NCBI RefSeq assembly: GCF_000247695.1 | Contig: NW_004624776.1 | Span: forward strand, 11,405,725-11,469,724 | Length of the DNA stretch: 64,000 nucleotides | Source of the DNA: Heterocephalus glaber | Taxonomy: Eukaryota > Chordata > Mammalia > Rodentia > Bathyergidae | Direction: 5' to 3' | Part shown: positions 32,368-43,604 of the stretch, piece by piece | Layout: every line of letters begins with the position of its first letter | How positions within the stretch are numbered: position 1 is the stretch's first letter | Position numbers and translations under genes: made by a program | Notes under the pieces: generated by a model | What the model was told of the DNA's origin: nothing | Databases searched by the model: none | Seen by the model: the letters and a program-made list of their open reading frames with translations, nothing else

Positions 32368-33642
32368 AGAGCCCCCCCCCCCCAGCACCAAGGAGGTGAA
32401 CCACTTAGGCCACCATAGCATAGCACCGCCTTCCCTCACCCCACCCCACAGCAGTGCTGAGCTAGTACCTGGATCCACACTGCCAAGGTGCAGGTGGTCA
32501 TAAAGGACATTGTTCTGAGCTCCAGAAGATAGGGCAGAAGTGAACAACAGAAAGAGGGCCTCTCTGAGGCTCCTTGATGAAAATTGGAGCCCACTGGAAA
32601 AGTGAAGAAAATCTCTGCAATAAAGGCACACCAGACCACTGTAGTTGGTAAGTTGGAGGGATAACCACCTCCCATTGGAACATGGGCTATCTTCAGGGGA
32701 AGGGCAGCTGGAACCTGCAGTAGAACCTTGCAGAGATCAACCCAGCAGGAGGTCAGGGAGCTCAATTTGGGCCTTGCAGCCAGAAATCAGCCTGAATCTC
32801 AGGGGGCTGTTGCTAGCTTGCTGAGACTAATTGACTTAGATCTGCACACCGCTGCCCACATTGTCTATTGTGATAGCAGAGACATATCCTAAAAGAGGCC
32901 CTTTATTTTTATTTTTTTATTTTCAAAGTTATTTTTTTCTTATTTTTAATTTTTTTCTCTTTTCAAATTTATTTTTTGTTTTTCTTCTCTCTCTCTCTCT
33001 CAATCTCTCTCCCACCTGTTCTTCATCTCCCTCCTTTTTTGTTCATGTTACTGTCCTAATTCAGATTTCTTTTTCTCTTCTCTCTTTTTCCTTCTTTTGA
33101 TTGTCATTAGTTTTAAAGGAAAGTGAATGCAGTTTTTAGCTTCCCTATTGCTGTTAGGTTGTTCTGTTCTTGTCTTTCTTTCATTTTGTCTTTTTCTCTT
33201 GTCTTCAACAGTTTCCTAGAGTTTGCATGATCTTCCTGTGTCCTTTGGCCTCACTTCTAACCTTTCCCTATCCTTGTACCTATCTATCCCTCCTTCCCCA
33301 ACTCCTTATAAGCACCCATCCTGAAGGGTAAAGTTGCTATATTGAAGAGTTTATTCACTATAAACATATTTTAGCTGGTCTTCAATTTTGATTTAATTCA
33401 CACAGTTAAAGGTGATACATTTAATAACTACCACAAATTGTTATTTTCTAAGCTGTGCTTGATGCTATTGTTGCTGCTGAGTGTATCACTTGAGCTAAGG
33501 TGTTGTGTTTGACATAATCAGTTGTCCTTCCTGGTATACTGAAAATGAGATTTCCTAAGAGTCATTAGAGACTCAAAACCTAAAGACCAGCTATATCTGG
33601 AAGACACTTCTGAGAAGTGATCATTCCATAAGGACTCTAAAT
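32368..33642 (+). promoter_or_regulatory. L1 5'UTR (internal promoter region)
   Basis: The region between the L1 5' end and the ORF1 start. L1 5'UTRs carry an internal RNA polymerase II promoter; that role is inferred from position. GC-richer in the first 450 bp, then T-rich with a (CT)n stretch near 32985-33010. Confidence 0.6.
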
Positions 33643-34815
33643 ATAAGCAACAAAGATACTTACAATAAGCAATTTCGAAGTATCAACCCAGGAATTAAAC
33701 CAAGGACAGTACCAAAAACAAAAATAGAAATGAGAAGACACCTAAGCAAAGTGCGAACCCAGACTTCCACCTCACCAAAGGCAAATTCTGGGGGAAATGA
33801 GGTGGAAAAATGTGATAAACAGCCACCTGGACACCCTGAACTGATAGTACAGGAAGCAACAAAACAGATGAATGAGGCTCTAGAAAAATTCAAAACAGAA
33901 ATAATTTCCCAGATAACTACAGAGATGGTGAGCAGAATGATAGACATGATTAGAGACTCTAGAATAGAAACAGATTAAAAAAATAGATGAACTCAGTATC
34001 ATGATGGAAGCCATGAATGCCTGGAATAGGAAAGAAATGGAATCCATGAAACAGATTCAAACAAATATCCAGGAGATTAAAAACTTTATTGAAAGCATTC
34101 ACAGCAGAATGAGCCAATGTGAAGACAGAATTTCAGATACAGAAGACAGGATTGCAGTCAGTGACCATGACAAGAGAGATCTCTTAAAAATAGTAAGGGA
34201 TCATGAGAGATTGATCCAGCAGCTCCTAGATGTTGCAAAGAAGAATAATATAAGACTGATAGGAATCCACGAAAAAGCAGGAGAAAGTACAAATGACATA
34301 AAAAAACTGTTCACAGACTTAATGACAGAAAACTTCCCAAACAGAGTGAAAGAATTTGACATACAGATAAGTGAGGCATATAGGCCTCCAACTAGCTATG
34401 ATTAAAAAAAAAATTTACACCTATACATATAAAAATCAGGATCCCAGAAACCCAACAGAAGAACAAAGTACTACAAACAGTTAGAGAAAAGAAACATATC
34501 ACATACAAAGGAAAGCCCATCAGAATTACAGCAGACTTTTCAACACAAGCCCTCAAGTCAAGGAGAGCCTGGAGTGAGGTATTTCATGCCCTAAAAGAAA
34601 ACAACCTCCAACCTAGACTGATGTATCCTGCAAAACTATCTTTCAAAATTGATGGGGAAATAAGATACTTCCACCATAAAGAACACCTGAGAAACTTCAT
34701 GAATACCAAACCAGCACTCCAAACAATTCTAAACAATATCCTAGAAAACGACAATGAACATCATAACTCCATGAGGCCCAACAGAGGGAAGCCACCAGGC
34801 AAGGCAAGAAATTAA
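33643..34815 (+). pseudogene. L1 ORF1 (ORF1p RNA-binding chaperone), broken
   Basis: ORF1p is the trimeric RNA-binding chaperone of the L1 RNP. The reading runs across three frames: 33643-33978, about 33979-34405 and about 34406-34815, with shifts near 33979 and at an A-run near 34405. The original start is probably at 33643, where ATA stands in place of ATG before Ser-Asn-Lys-Asp. The first real ATG in frame is 33730. The N-terminal part has coiled-coil-like Lys/Glu-rich heptads (about 33850-34200). The RRM follows around 'IRLIGIHEKAGES', and the C-terminal domain carries 'RITADFSTQALKSRRAW'. About 390 codons in total, close to the usual 340-380. It cannot give a full protein. Confidence 0.9.
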
Positions 34816-35590
34816 AGGGAGGGGGGGAAAATAAAAAAATAAAAGAGCCAACAGCAGGAAAATAACATGACAAGGATAAGTCAGTACATTTCAGTTATAA
34901 CCATCAATGTTAATGGCCTTAATTCACCAATCAAAACAAATAGACTAGCAGCATGGATTAAGAAGCAAAATTCAACAATATGCTGTGTACAAGAAACACA
35001 CCTAGTTCAAAAAGTAATTCATAGACTGAAAGTAAAAGGATGGAAAAGAGTTCTCCATGTGAAAGGAGCCCAGAAAAAAGCAGGAGTAGCTGTTTTATTT
35101 GCCGACACACATTTCAAACCAAAACTAATTAAGAGAGACAAAGAAGGTCACTACATCCTTATAAAAGGAGCAATCCAAGAGGAAGAGATGACAATCCTAA
35201 ATATATATACACCAAACACTAATGCCCCCAACTATACAAAACAAATATTAATGGACATGAAAAATCATATAAGCACCAGTGCAGTTGTAAGGGGGAACCT
35301 TGATACCCCACTGTCATAAACGGATCATCTAGACAAAAAATCAACAAAGAAATACTAGAACTGAACCAAGCTTTTGAACAAATGGACTTAATAGATGTTT
35401 ACAGAGTGTTCCACCCCACAAAATCAGAATATACATTCTTTCTGGCTGCATGGGTCATTCTCCAAAATGGACCACATGCAAGCTCATAGAACATGTTTAA
35501 GTAAATGCAAAGCAATTGAAGTTACCCCCTGTATATTATCAGACCATAGTGCAATTAAACTGGAGATCAATAGCATAAGAAACCACAAGA

Positions 35591-35673
35591 GGGCTGGGGA
35601 TTTAGCTCAGTGGTTCTGTCACCTGTCTCGCAAGCCCAAGGTCCTGAGTTTGATCCCCAGTACCAAAAAAAAA
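35591..35673 (+). mobile_element. tRNA-like SINE inside L1 ORF2, sense
   Basis: 'gggctggggatttagctcag', 'tggttctgtcacctgtctcg' and 'caaggtcctgagtttgatcc' then an A tail. Flanked by 'agaaaccacaaga' (35578-35590) and 'agaaagtgcaaga' (35674-35686), a 10/13 TSD. It sits near the endonuclease/RT boundary. Shares the 'ggttct/ggttcc' spelling with its siblings. Confidence 0.9.
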
Positions 35674-36497
35674 AGAAAGTGCAAGAACTTCACAAACACA
35701 TGGAAATTGAATAACACTCTCCTAAACAACCAATGGGTCACAGAGGAAGTTAAAGAAGAAATTAGAGTTTCTACAATTAAATGATAATGCAAATACAACA
35801 TACAGGAATCTATGGGACACAATGAAAGCAGTTCTACGGGGGAAATTCATAGCAGTGAATGCCCATACTAGGAAAACAAAGTGAGCTTAAATAAATAACC
35901 TAATGCTGTGAACCTTAAGCTCCTAGAAAAAGAAGAGCAAGACAAACCCAAAGCTCATCCAAGGGAGGAAATTATAAAGATCAGGGTAGAAATCAATGCA
36001 ATGGAGACTAAGAGAATGATTCGAAAAATCAACAAATCAAAGAGTTCGTTTTTCAAAAGAATAAATAAAATCAATAAACCCTTAGCCAACCTTGTGAAAA
36101 AAGGAAAGAAAAGGCTCAAATCCTTGCAATTAGGAATGAAAAAGGTGAAGTCACAACAGATCCAGCAGAAATCCAGAGGATCATCAATACCTACTTCGAG
36201 AACCTATACTCTAATAAAATGGAAAACACAGAAGAAATGGACAGATTCCTAGACACACAGGAATTACCAAAGTTGAATGAATAAGATATAAAAATTCTAA
36301 ACACCTCAATTACAATCAGTGAAACTGAAAATGTAATTAAAAATTTACCAAGAAAGAAAAGCCCAGGGCCTGATGGCTTCACTGCTGAATTCTACAAGAC
36401 ATTTAGAGAACTATTGCCACTACTCTTTAAACTCTTCAATGAAATCGAAAGGGAAACAAGGCTTCCAAATTCATTCCTGGAAGCAAGTGTTACTTTG

Positions 36498-37033
36498 TTT
36501 TTTGTTGTTGTTGTTCAACAGCTGTTTATTCTTGCTCTCCCAACCTGGCTATTCCAGAAAGGATTTGGGGTAGGGGATACACAAGAGTACACCCACCTTC
36601 AGAAACCACAGCCTGTGGCAACAGACTGGCTGATCCTAGTGGGGAAGCTGGGCCTCATGTTCTATGACTTCTCCTGAGCATCCTGAAATGAGAGAGGCTG
36701 TGGGGAGCCCCTCCAGCTTCTGCTCCATGATGGGCCCTGCTCTGGGAGAGCTGTCTTTTGACTGTGCCAGGGCCTAGGATGAGAGGGAGGGCCTAGTTTC
36801 CTGTGGGATATCATCAGGGAGCCCTGAGGGAGGCTGGGCTGGGGGGCTTGGTGCTCCAGATTCCTTGTGCCATTGGGGGACTCCACCCTCTCAAACAGGA
36901 TGAGTATCTCACAGTGTGCGGTCTGTGGGAACAGGTCCACTGCCATAGCCTTGACTGATCAGAAGGGAGTGCCCTTCACCCAATTGGATGGGGCCCTGCA
37001 GAGGTGCACAAAGTTGCCCATGGCTGCCCATGG
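36498..37033 (-). pseudogene. TRMT2A: TRMT2A processed pseudogene (3' end), inside L1 ORF2
   Basis: Read on the minus strand, this is the 3' end of an intronless mRNA. The last coding part of a TrmA/RumA-type tRNA uridine-54 C5-methyltransferase contains '[18 protein letters not shown]' and 'AVDLFPQTAHCEILILFERV', which I recognise as the TRMT2A C-terminus. Then come a stop (36662-36664), a 3'UTR of about 160 bp, an AATAAA signal (36525-36530) and a poly(A)-derived (AAC)n tail. A perfect 11-bp TSD 'gtgttactttg' flanks it (36487-36497, 37034-37044). The retrocopy is 5'-truncated and has a stop (TGA) where Arg is expected after 'KGTPF'. L1 machinery made it. Identity rests on memory of the family, not a search. 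Confidence 0.82.
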
Positions 37034-39248
37034 GTGTTACTTTGATTCCAAGAGCAGAGAAAGACCCAACCAAGAAAGAGAACTGCAAGCCAATCTCCCT
37101 AATGAATATAGATGCAAAAATCCTCAATAAGATAGTGGCAAACAGAATACAGAGGGTCATTAAGAAGATCATACATCCTGATCAAGTTGGATTTATCTCA
37201 GGGATGCAAGGATGGTTCAACATATGTAAATCAATAAATGTAATGCACTATATTAACAGAGCCAAGGACAAAAACCATATGATCATCTCAATAGATGAAG
37301 AAAAAGCATTTGACAAAATTCAACAACCATTCATGATAAAAACCCTGCAGAAAATTGGAATAGATCGTTTTTATTTTAACTTGATAAAGGCTGTCTATGA
37401 AAAACCAACAGCCAACATCATACTAAATGGTCAAAAACTGAAAACCTTCATGCTAAAATCAGGAACAAGACAAGGATGTCCACTATCACCATTCCTGATC
37501 AATATAGTTTTGGAAACATTAGCCACAGCAGTTAGACAAGAGAAAGAAATAAAAGGAATAAAGATAGGAAAGGAAGAAGTTAAACTATCATTACTTGCTG
37601 ATGATATGATACTCTACAAGAAGACCCTCAAAAGTCTTCTAGACTTAATAACCAAATTCAGTAAAGTAGCTGGATACAAGGTCAACACACAAAAGCTTTC
37701 CTCTACACAAACAACAGACTCACTGAGAGAGAAATAGGGCAAACAATTCCTTTCACAATAGCATCCAAAAAACTGAAATACCTAGGAGTCAACGTAGCAA
37801 AAGAAATCAAAGACCTCTACTCTGAAAACCATAGTGCTCTGAAAAGAGAGATTGAAGAGGATATCAGAAAATGGAAAGACATCCCCTGCTCCTGGGTAGG
37901 AAGGATCAACATAATGAAAATGGCCATACTTCCAAAACTGCTATATAGATTCAATACAACCCCAATTGAAATTCCAGCACCATACTTCATGGAGCTTGAA
38001 AAAACAATCCAAAAATTCATTTGGAACCAGAAGAGACCTAGAATAGCAAAAGCAATTCTAGGCAACAGAGATGTGACGGGGGTATCACAATCCCTGACTT
38101 GAAACTATACTACAAAGCCACTGTGATAAAAACAGCATGGTACTGGCAAAGAAACAGACCAGAGAATCAGTAGAATAGATTAGAAGATGCAGAAAAAACT
38201 CCAGACATACTCAGCTACCTCATCTTTGACAAAGGAACCAACCATTCTCACTGGAGGAAAGATAGCCTCTTTAATAAATGGTGTTGGAAAAACTGGATTT
38301 CAGCTTGCCAAAGATTAAAACTAGACCCCTATCTTTCACCATGCACTAAACTAAAATTGAAATGGATTGAAAATCTAAATATTGAAACAGAAACACTAAA
38401 CTTGTTGGAAGATAAGTTAGGTAGAGCTCTCAAAGACCTTGGCATAGCAAAAGACTTTATGAACAAATCCTCAGTAGCACAGGAACTAGCACAATCAACA
38501 ACTGGGATCTCATCTTATTAAAAAGGTTCTCCATGGCAAGAGAAACCACCAACAGAGCTAAGAGACAACCTACAATGTGGGAAATAACCTTTACCAGCTG
38601 TTCCTCAGACGAAGGTCTACTATCTAAAATATATAAAGAACTAAAAAAAAAATCAAGACCCCCCCCAAATATAAAGACCCAATCCAAAAATGGGCACCTG
38701 AAATGAACAGACATTTCTCAGATGAAGTAAAAGCAGAAAATAAACATGAAAAAATGTTCAACATCACTGCTCATTCAAGAGATGCAGATGAAAACAGCAC
38801 TGAGATTCCACCTCACCTCAGAAAGAATGGCTGCTATCAAAAAATCAACCAACAACAAATACTGGCAGGGTTGTGGGGAGAAAGGAACCCTTCTCCATTG
38901 TTGGTGGGAGTACAGACTGGTGCAACCACTGAGGAAATATGGAGATACCTCAAAACACTAGGATTAGAACTCCCATTTGACCAAGCTATTCCTCTGCTGG
39001 GTATCTTCCCAAAAGAATTAAAAGCATCATACCACAGTGATATATGCACACCCATGTTTATAGCAGCACAGTTTGTAATATAGCTAAAACTTGGAAACAG
39101 CCCAATTACCCATCAGCTGGAGACTGGATAAAGATGTGGGTTTTTTTTAAAATATAAAATCGAATACTACTCAGCCATAAAGAATGGGAAACTAGAGACA
39201 TTTATAGTTAAATGGATGCACATTGAAACCATATTCTTAATGAAATAA

Positions 39249-39592
39249 ATAGGACAAAGATGTAAATACCGAATAGTTTCTCTGATGTGAAAAACTAAAA
39301 GTGTAAATAAGGATCACAATGTATAATTGGTAATTGAAATAGGAAGAAAAGGTCCAGAGGAGTAGGGGAAATGTGAGGGGAAAGGAAAGAAGGGAAAAGA
39401 AAAAAAGACATGAGAAAAGAAAAAAATGGAAGCAAAGTCTTTGAAAATAGGGAAGGGTGGAGGGGGTGAAGTGAGGGCAGGGGAATGGGGAAAAAATAAG
39501 AACTAAGATGCATCATGCAAAGGTACAAGATCCCAATGATGAATGGAACTGTATTGGGTACCTAAAATGTACCAATAACCTTAATAAAAAAA
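39249..39592 (+). other. L1 3'UTR with G-rich polypurine tract
   Basis: After the ORF2 stop: 'ataccgaatagtttctctga', a purine-rich tract of about 160 bp (39340-39500) with several GGGG runs, then 'aaggtacaagatcccaatga' and the AATAAA end. L1 3'UTRs commonly have such tracts, which can form G-quadruplexes. This is the segment whose reverse complement recurs at 1, 26437, 31903, 61572 and 63815. Confidence 0.88.
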
Positions 39593-39602
39593 TTCATATA
39601 CA

Positions 39603-40150
39603 TATTGAAGTGATTACTATAATTAAGCAAATTAACATACTCATCACAAGTTACTTTTTTGTAAAAGCACTTAAAACCTACTCTATAAATTTCTAGCATA
39701 CAACACAATATAACTATAATCTCCATCTTCAGTTTGTGCTTTAGCTCTCTAGACTTAGACATCCTACATAACTTCAACTTTGTGCCCTTTGACTTACTTT
39801 TGCCTATTTCCTCCATTACTCTGTTTCCATGTATTTGACCTTTTTTAAGAGTCCACATGTAATAATGATCATGCAGTGTTTTTCTTTCTATGTCTGACTT
39901 ATTTTACTTAGCATGATGACTTCTAGGTTTATCCATGTTATTGCAAGTTTTGGGGGATTTCTTTCCTTTTAAAGGCCAAATAATATTCCATTGTGGCATA
40001 TGTACCACGATTTCTTTGCCATTTATCCACCGAGAGGTACTTGGCCATTTCCATATCTTGGCTATTGAGAGCAGTACTACAGTGAATGAGGGAGTGCAGA
40101 TATCTTTTTGTTACTATGAAATTTGTTATTATAAAAAAATTTCAAACTTA
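39603..40150 (-). mobile_element. Old L1M, antisense, right of full L1
   Basis: 'tgaagtgattactataatta', 'agcaaattaacatactcatc', 'ttcaactttgtgccctttga', 'ccttttaaaggccaaataat', 'attccattgtggcatatgta' and 'ttggctattgagagcagtac': antisense L1M 3'UTR followed by the ORF2 end. Continues the fragment at 32306-32355. Confidence 0.85.
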
Positions 40151-40171
40151 CATACATGTTTCTTCTTTTTT

Positions 40172-40251
40172 TGTGTGTGTGCAGGGGATCGAACTCGGGA
40201 CCTTGCGCTTGCGAGGCAGGAGCCGGAACCACTGAGCTAAATCCCCGAGCA
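40172..40251 (-). mobile_element. Young tRNA-like SINE, antisense
   Basis: 'gcaggggatcgaactcggga', 'ccttgcgcttgcgaggcagg' and 'ccactgagctaaatccccga'. Perfect 16-bp TSD 'atgtttcttctttttt' (40156-40171, 40252-40267). One of the least diverged copies. Confidence 0.95.
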
Positions 40252-40334
40252 ATGTTTCTTCTTTTTTAAGCGTTGAAAAGTATCTATCTGCAGCCTGTAA
40301 TGTAAGACAACTCCAGAATAGGCAGAATGAGAAA

Positions 40335-40500
40335 AAGACACCCAAAGTTCCCAACATAAAGCAATGATACATGTTGGCGGTGCTGGATGTGTAAATTACC
40401 CTGATTTGATAACTACACATTGTATACATGTGCCAAACTGTCGCACTGTACCCCATGAGTGTGTATAATTGTACGTCAATTAAAACATTTAAAGACATGA
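40335..40500 (+). mobile_element. L1M 3' end, sense
   Basis: 'gtgctggatgtgtaaattac', 'cctgatttgataactacaca', 'ttgtatacatgtgccaaact' and 'gtaccccatgagtgtgtata' are L1MA/L1MB terminal blocks. Confidence 0.85.
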
Positions 40501-41436
40501 GGGCAAGCACTAAAAACACAACCAGGGTGTGATGGGACCTGCTGATAACCTAACAGAGGACCATGCAAGAATGTGGCCCAGCATGGTGCACATCCTGGAG
40601 TAGACTCTCAGGCATGTGCAGGAGGATCAGAGGTGTAGACACAAGTGTGAGCTGGATCCAGCAGGGAAAATTCCAGGGGGAAGGGGGTCCTGGAACTAAG
40701 CTGGGAGATTTCAGGGAAAGGCAAGAGTTACAAGCATGAGAAACTCAAAGGTGTTGGAGCCAAACTTCACTTCCTGTGGGGTCCTGGCAGTATTTGGCTC
40801 TGCCATGATGCTCTCCTCTCTTCAGAGTCTTGGGGAGTCACTTAGCAGTGCAGAGTCTCGCAGCTGTCCTTCTTCTTGATTTAGCCAGAGCAACTGCATT
40901 AGCTTTTGTAAGGCCCCAGTGAAAGCCACCAGATCTGAAACTGTAAGGGGAGGGATCTTGGGGCTGAAAATGTTTTAGAATGTCCACTAGGGCAACCCCA
41001 GCCTTCTATCTTCATGAGGGAGCCAGATTTAAGAACTGGAGAGAGGGCTTGCCAGGCAGGAAAGATAGAAGCAAAAGCAGAAAAAGGGATGAAATCTTGA
41101 TCCCCTGATCCATGCTGGGGTTCATTGCAGGGGAGGCTGGGTGGGAGGTAACCAAGGGCCAGCAAAGCTCATCTCTGGGGTCCTCATATTGCCCCTTGGC
41201 CTTGGAGGTTGGGGAAAGTGGAAGGAATACTGTTCCTTCCCAGTTGCTCTTTCAGTTCCCCAGGGTCTGACTGCCCTCAGGCATTGCTTCTTGCTCTGGT
41301 CCAAGACTGGAGTTCTCCTGCTCATTTGGAAGTGAAGAGGAAGCCCTACCTCTCGTTCTTTATGAGCAGGAGGGCAGCTTTCCACTAAGAACCCCGCTTG
41401 CCAACCCTGATCTCCTCTGCCTTTTCTTCTCCCTCT
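40501..41436. other. No recognisable feature
   Basis: GC-moderate DNA with open frames under 90 codons. No family signal. Confidence 0.45.
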
Positions 41437-41942
41437 CTTTCTTTGCTAAAACAAAATACCTGAGGCTAGATACTTTATAAAGAAAAGAGGTTGATTTTGC
41501 TCACAGATTTGGAGGCAGAAAGTACAAGATCAGGTGGCCCTATTGATTTGGCATGTCAAACGGGCTCATGATTAATGGCATTACAGTGGCAGGCATGGTG
41601 GTGTATGAGATGGGGAGGTCACACAGCAAAGCAGTAGTAAAGGGCCAATGCCAGTTTTTTATAAAAACTTGCTCTGCAAGATCAGCATTGATTCCTTCCA
41701 AGGGTACATCTCCAATCACCTAATCACCTTGAACTAGCTCCACCTTTTAAAGGTACCACCACCCCTCACGTTGCCGCTCTGGGGACCAAGCTTCCAGCAC
41801 ATGAATGCTGTGGAGACACTCAGACCACATCTTTTTTTTTTTTTTTGGTACCGGGATTGAACTCCGGACCTTGCGCTTGCGAGGCAGGAGATGGAACCAC
41901 TGAGCTAAATCCCCGGTCCACTCAGACCACATCTTAACCAAA
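41437..41942 (-). mobile_element. Solo LTR, MST/THE1-like MaLR, antisense
   Basis: 'aaaacaaaatacctgaggct', 'tactttataaagaaaagagg', 'gattttgctcacagatttgg', 'ccatcaccta'-type blocks and the end 'cactcagaccacatctt'. Split near its end by a young SINE. Confidence 0.8.
41834..41918 (-). mobile_element. Young tRNA-like SINE, antisense, inside LTR
   Basis: T tail, 'ggtaccgggattgaactccg', 'gaccttgcgcttgcgaggca' and 'accactgagctaaatccccg'. Perfect 17-bp TSD 'cactcagaccacatctt' (41817-41833, 41919-41935). Confidence 0.96.
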
Positions 41943-43604
41943 GCAGATGGGCCTGTGACAGGGTTCATCTCTGAGCAACACGGACACAGATGGTCCAGCA
42001 TCTCTGAAGATGTGGGTGCCTCACTGCAACTTTAAGATAGAGAAAAGAGTCTTTGATTACAATTCCATGCACATGGATTTTCTGTGAGTGCACTGCTCAA
42101 TTCTATGGGTCCTTTTTTGTGTACTGGGCCACAACTACTGTGATTTTCTCTCTGAGACCTTATTGCATGTTTATCTCTCTGGTAGACTGTATTTTCCAAA
42201 GATTGGCCACAAAAATACCTCCCATGTCAGGTTACCACACTGAGCAAATAAAAATACAAGTTCCCCAGTTGAATTTGAATTTCAGGTATACAATGAATAC
42301 CTTTTTATAATAAGCATGTCACATGTAATATCTGGTATCTACCTATACAAATAAATTGCTGAAATTCAAGTTTTACAGGGCACCCTGCCTTTGATCTAGC
42401 AGCCCTCATTCAACCCTGCACACTCTGCTAAAATGTGACTCTGATACCCTATCCTGAAGAGGCAAGGACTCTGTTCCCTCACTTAAATCTGAGTATACTT
42501 GAAACTGCTGTGGCTAAATGAATATAGGGAAAGTGATGTTTTGTGACATCCTAGGTGGGTCCTAAAAGGCAATGTTACTTCTACTACGGGAGCTGGAACA
42601 TGCAAGCTTGGAATGGTTCTAACCAGTAAAAAGTCTGATCACCATGAAGCCACCAGGCTCTGAGAAGCCATGTCATATGGGGATGCGACATGGAGGGCTT
42701 CCAGGAGGCCAAACTGGTTTTTGTGTCTCAGTTCAGACCCCAAACACATGGATAAATGATCCATTGAATGGGTCCAACTTCTGGCAGAGTCTTCCATCAA
42801 GGATAAGGCTGTGGAGCAGAGTCACCTATCCTCACTGTGCCTTTGCAGAACCACTCCAGAATCCATTTACATGATACACTGGTTGATTGAAGCTAGGATT
42901 GGGGGCTTTTATTTACCTGGTGAGAATAAGCCCAAAACATAGTTTATTGAATGAACAAATATTTGGTGTGTGCATTTATAATGTGTGGGAGAAACATCTT
43001 ATGGTTTCACATCAGTGGCAGTAAGAAAGCCAGCAGCCAGTACCTTCTCACCTAAGAGCAGGCAGCTTGTTTCACCTCTGCTCCATCGTCCTTGGTCTAA
43101 GTTCTGAGTGAGGGTGACAGATTTCCTCCAGTGTGTTCTATGGCTGTGTTTCTCTCTACCAGAAAATCTGGTTTGGCTGTGCCTTGTCAGTTTCCATTAG
43201 TTATTTCCTATTTACTCTTAGAAACAAGCTAAACTGGCTATCAGATGTGTCTTTGTTATAAGCCATTGATAAATGAAACTGAATATTTCCTGTCTCATAT
43301 TTCCCAGAGGGAAGCCACTGAGTAATTTTAAAAACACTAATAGGAACTGATTCATATTCTCTCTCTCTTTCCCTCTCCCTCTCTCTCCTCCTTCAAGGCA
43401 CAAGGGCCTATGGTAGTATGAATTGGGTCAAGGGTTCTCAATCTCTCCTAATCTCTCCTTCTATAAATTAGAACAAATATACCTAGCTCATAAAATTGCT
43501 AGGAGGAGTAAGTGTGAAAACAGAAAATTTACCATATCTATTGCTTTCCCTCTGACATTCATATATGGGAAAATGATCAGCAAATTAATTATCTCCTTGT
43601 TAAC
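41943..43604. other. Mostly unassigned; one possible MITE
   Basis: Short open frames only. A (CT)n stretch lies at about 43362-43392. See the inverted-repeat candidate at 42238-42410. Confidence 0.4.
42238..42410. mobile_element. Inverted-repeat, MITE-like element
   Basis: The left arm has 'tttgaatttcag' and the right arm 'ctgaaattcaag' with matching flanks ('ccccagtt' against 'acagggca', imperfect). The arms face each other about 110 bp apart. The resemblance to a known mammalian repeat is vague. Confidence 0.45.

Larger units (their letters stand above)
34867..39248 (+). pseudogene. L1 ORF2 (endonuclease/reverse transcriptase), broken
   Basis: ORF2p nicks target DNA and reverse-transcribes RNA at the nick. 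Spliced across damage it would be about 1,246 codons (family about 1,275). Endonuclease: Asn14 and Glu43 ('CVQETH') are present, but the catalytic 'GDFNTPLS' block reads 'GNLDTPLS', so Asp and Asn are swapped; 'SDHSAIKLE' is kept. An in-frame stop at 35317-35319 and frameshifts follow. Reverse transcriptase: 'SPGPDGFTAEFYK' (about 36360), '[10 protein letters not shown]' (about 37470) and the catalytic 'LADD' (37594-37605, Phe to Leu in the FADD motif). C-terminal Cys/His region '[15 protein letters not shown]' (about 38865). The frame breaks again near 37737 and 38100. The stop is at 39246-39248. A SINE and a TRMT2A retrocopy interrupt it. Confidence 0.92.
32368..39592 (+). mobile_element. 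Full-length but dead L1 (LINE-1), sense
   Basis: A complete L1 layout: 5'UTR of about 1.27 kb with a 12-C run near its start, ORF1, a spacer of about 50 bp, ORF2, and a polypurine-rich 3'UTR ending with AATAAA (39583-39588) and a short A tail. Removing the SINE and the retrocopy leaves about 6.6 kb, normal for L1. Likely degenerate TSD 'aattgatacaca' (32356-32367) and 'aattcatataca' (39591-39602), 10/12. Both ORFs carry stops and frameshifts. It inserted into an older antisense L1M. Confidence 0.93.

Noticed and set aside
32368..39592. An intact, possibly active L1
   Set aside because: Both ORFs contain stops and frameshifts, the endonuclease block is altered, and ORF2 is interrupted by a SINE and a retrocopy.
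40172..40251. A tRNA gene, because A- and B-box-like motifs are present
   Set aside because: The T tail, TSD and many siblings show it is a SINE. The tRNA fold is not preserved.
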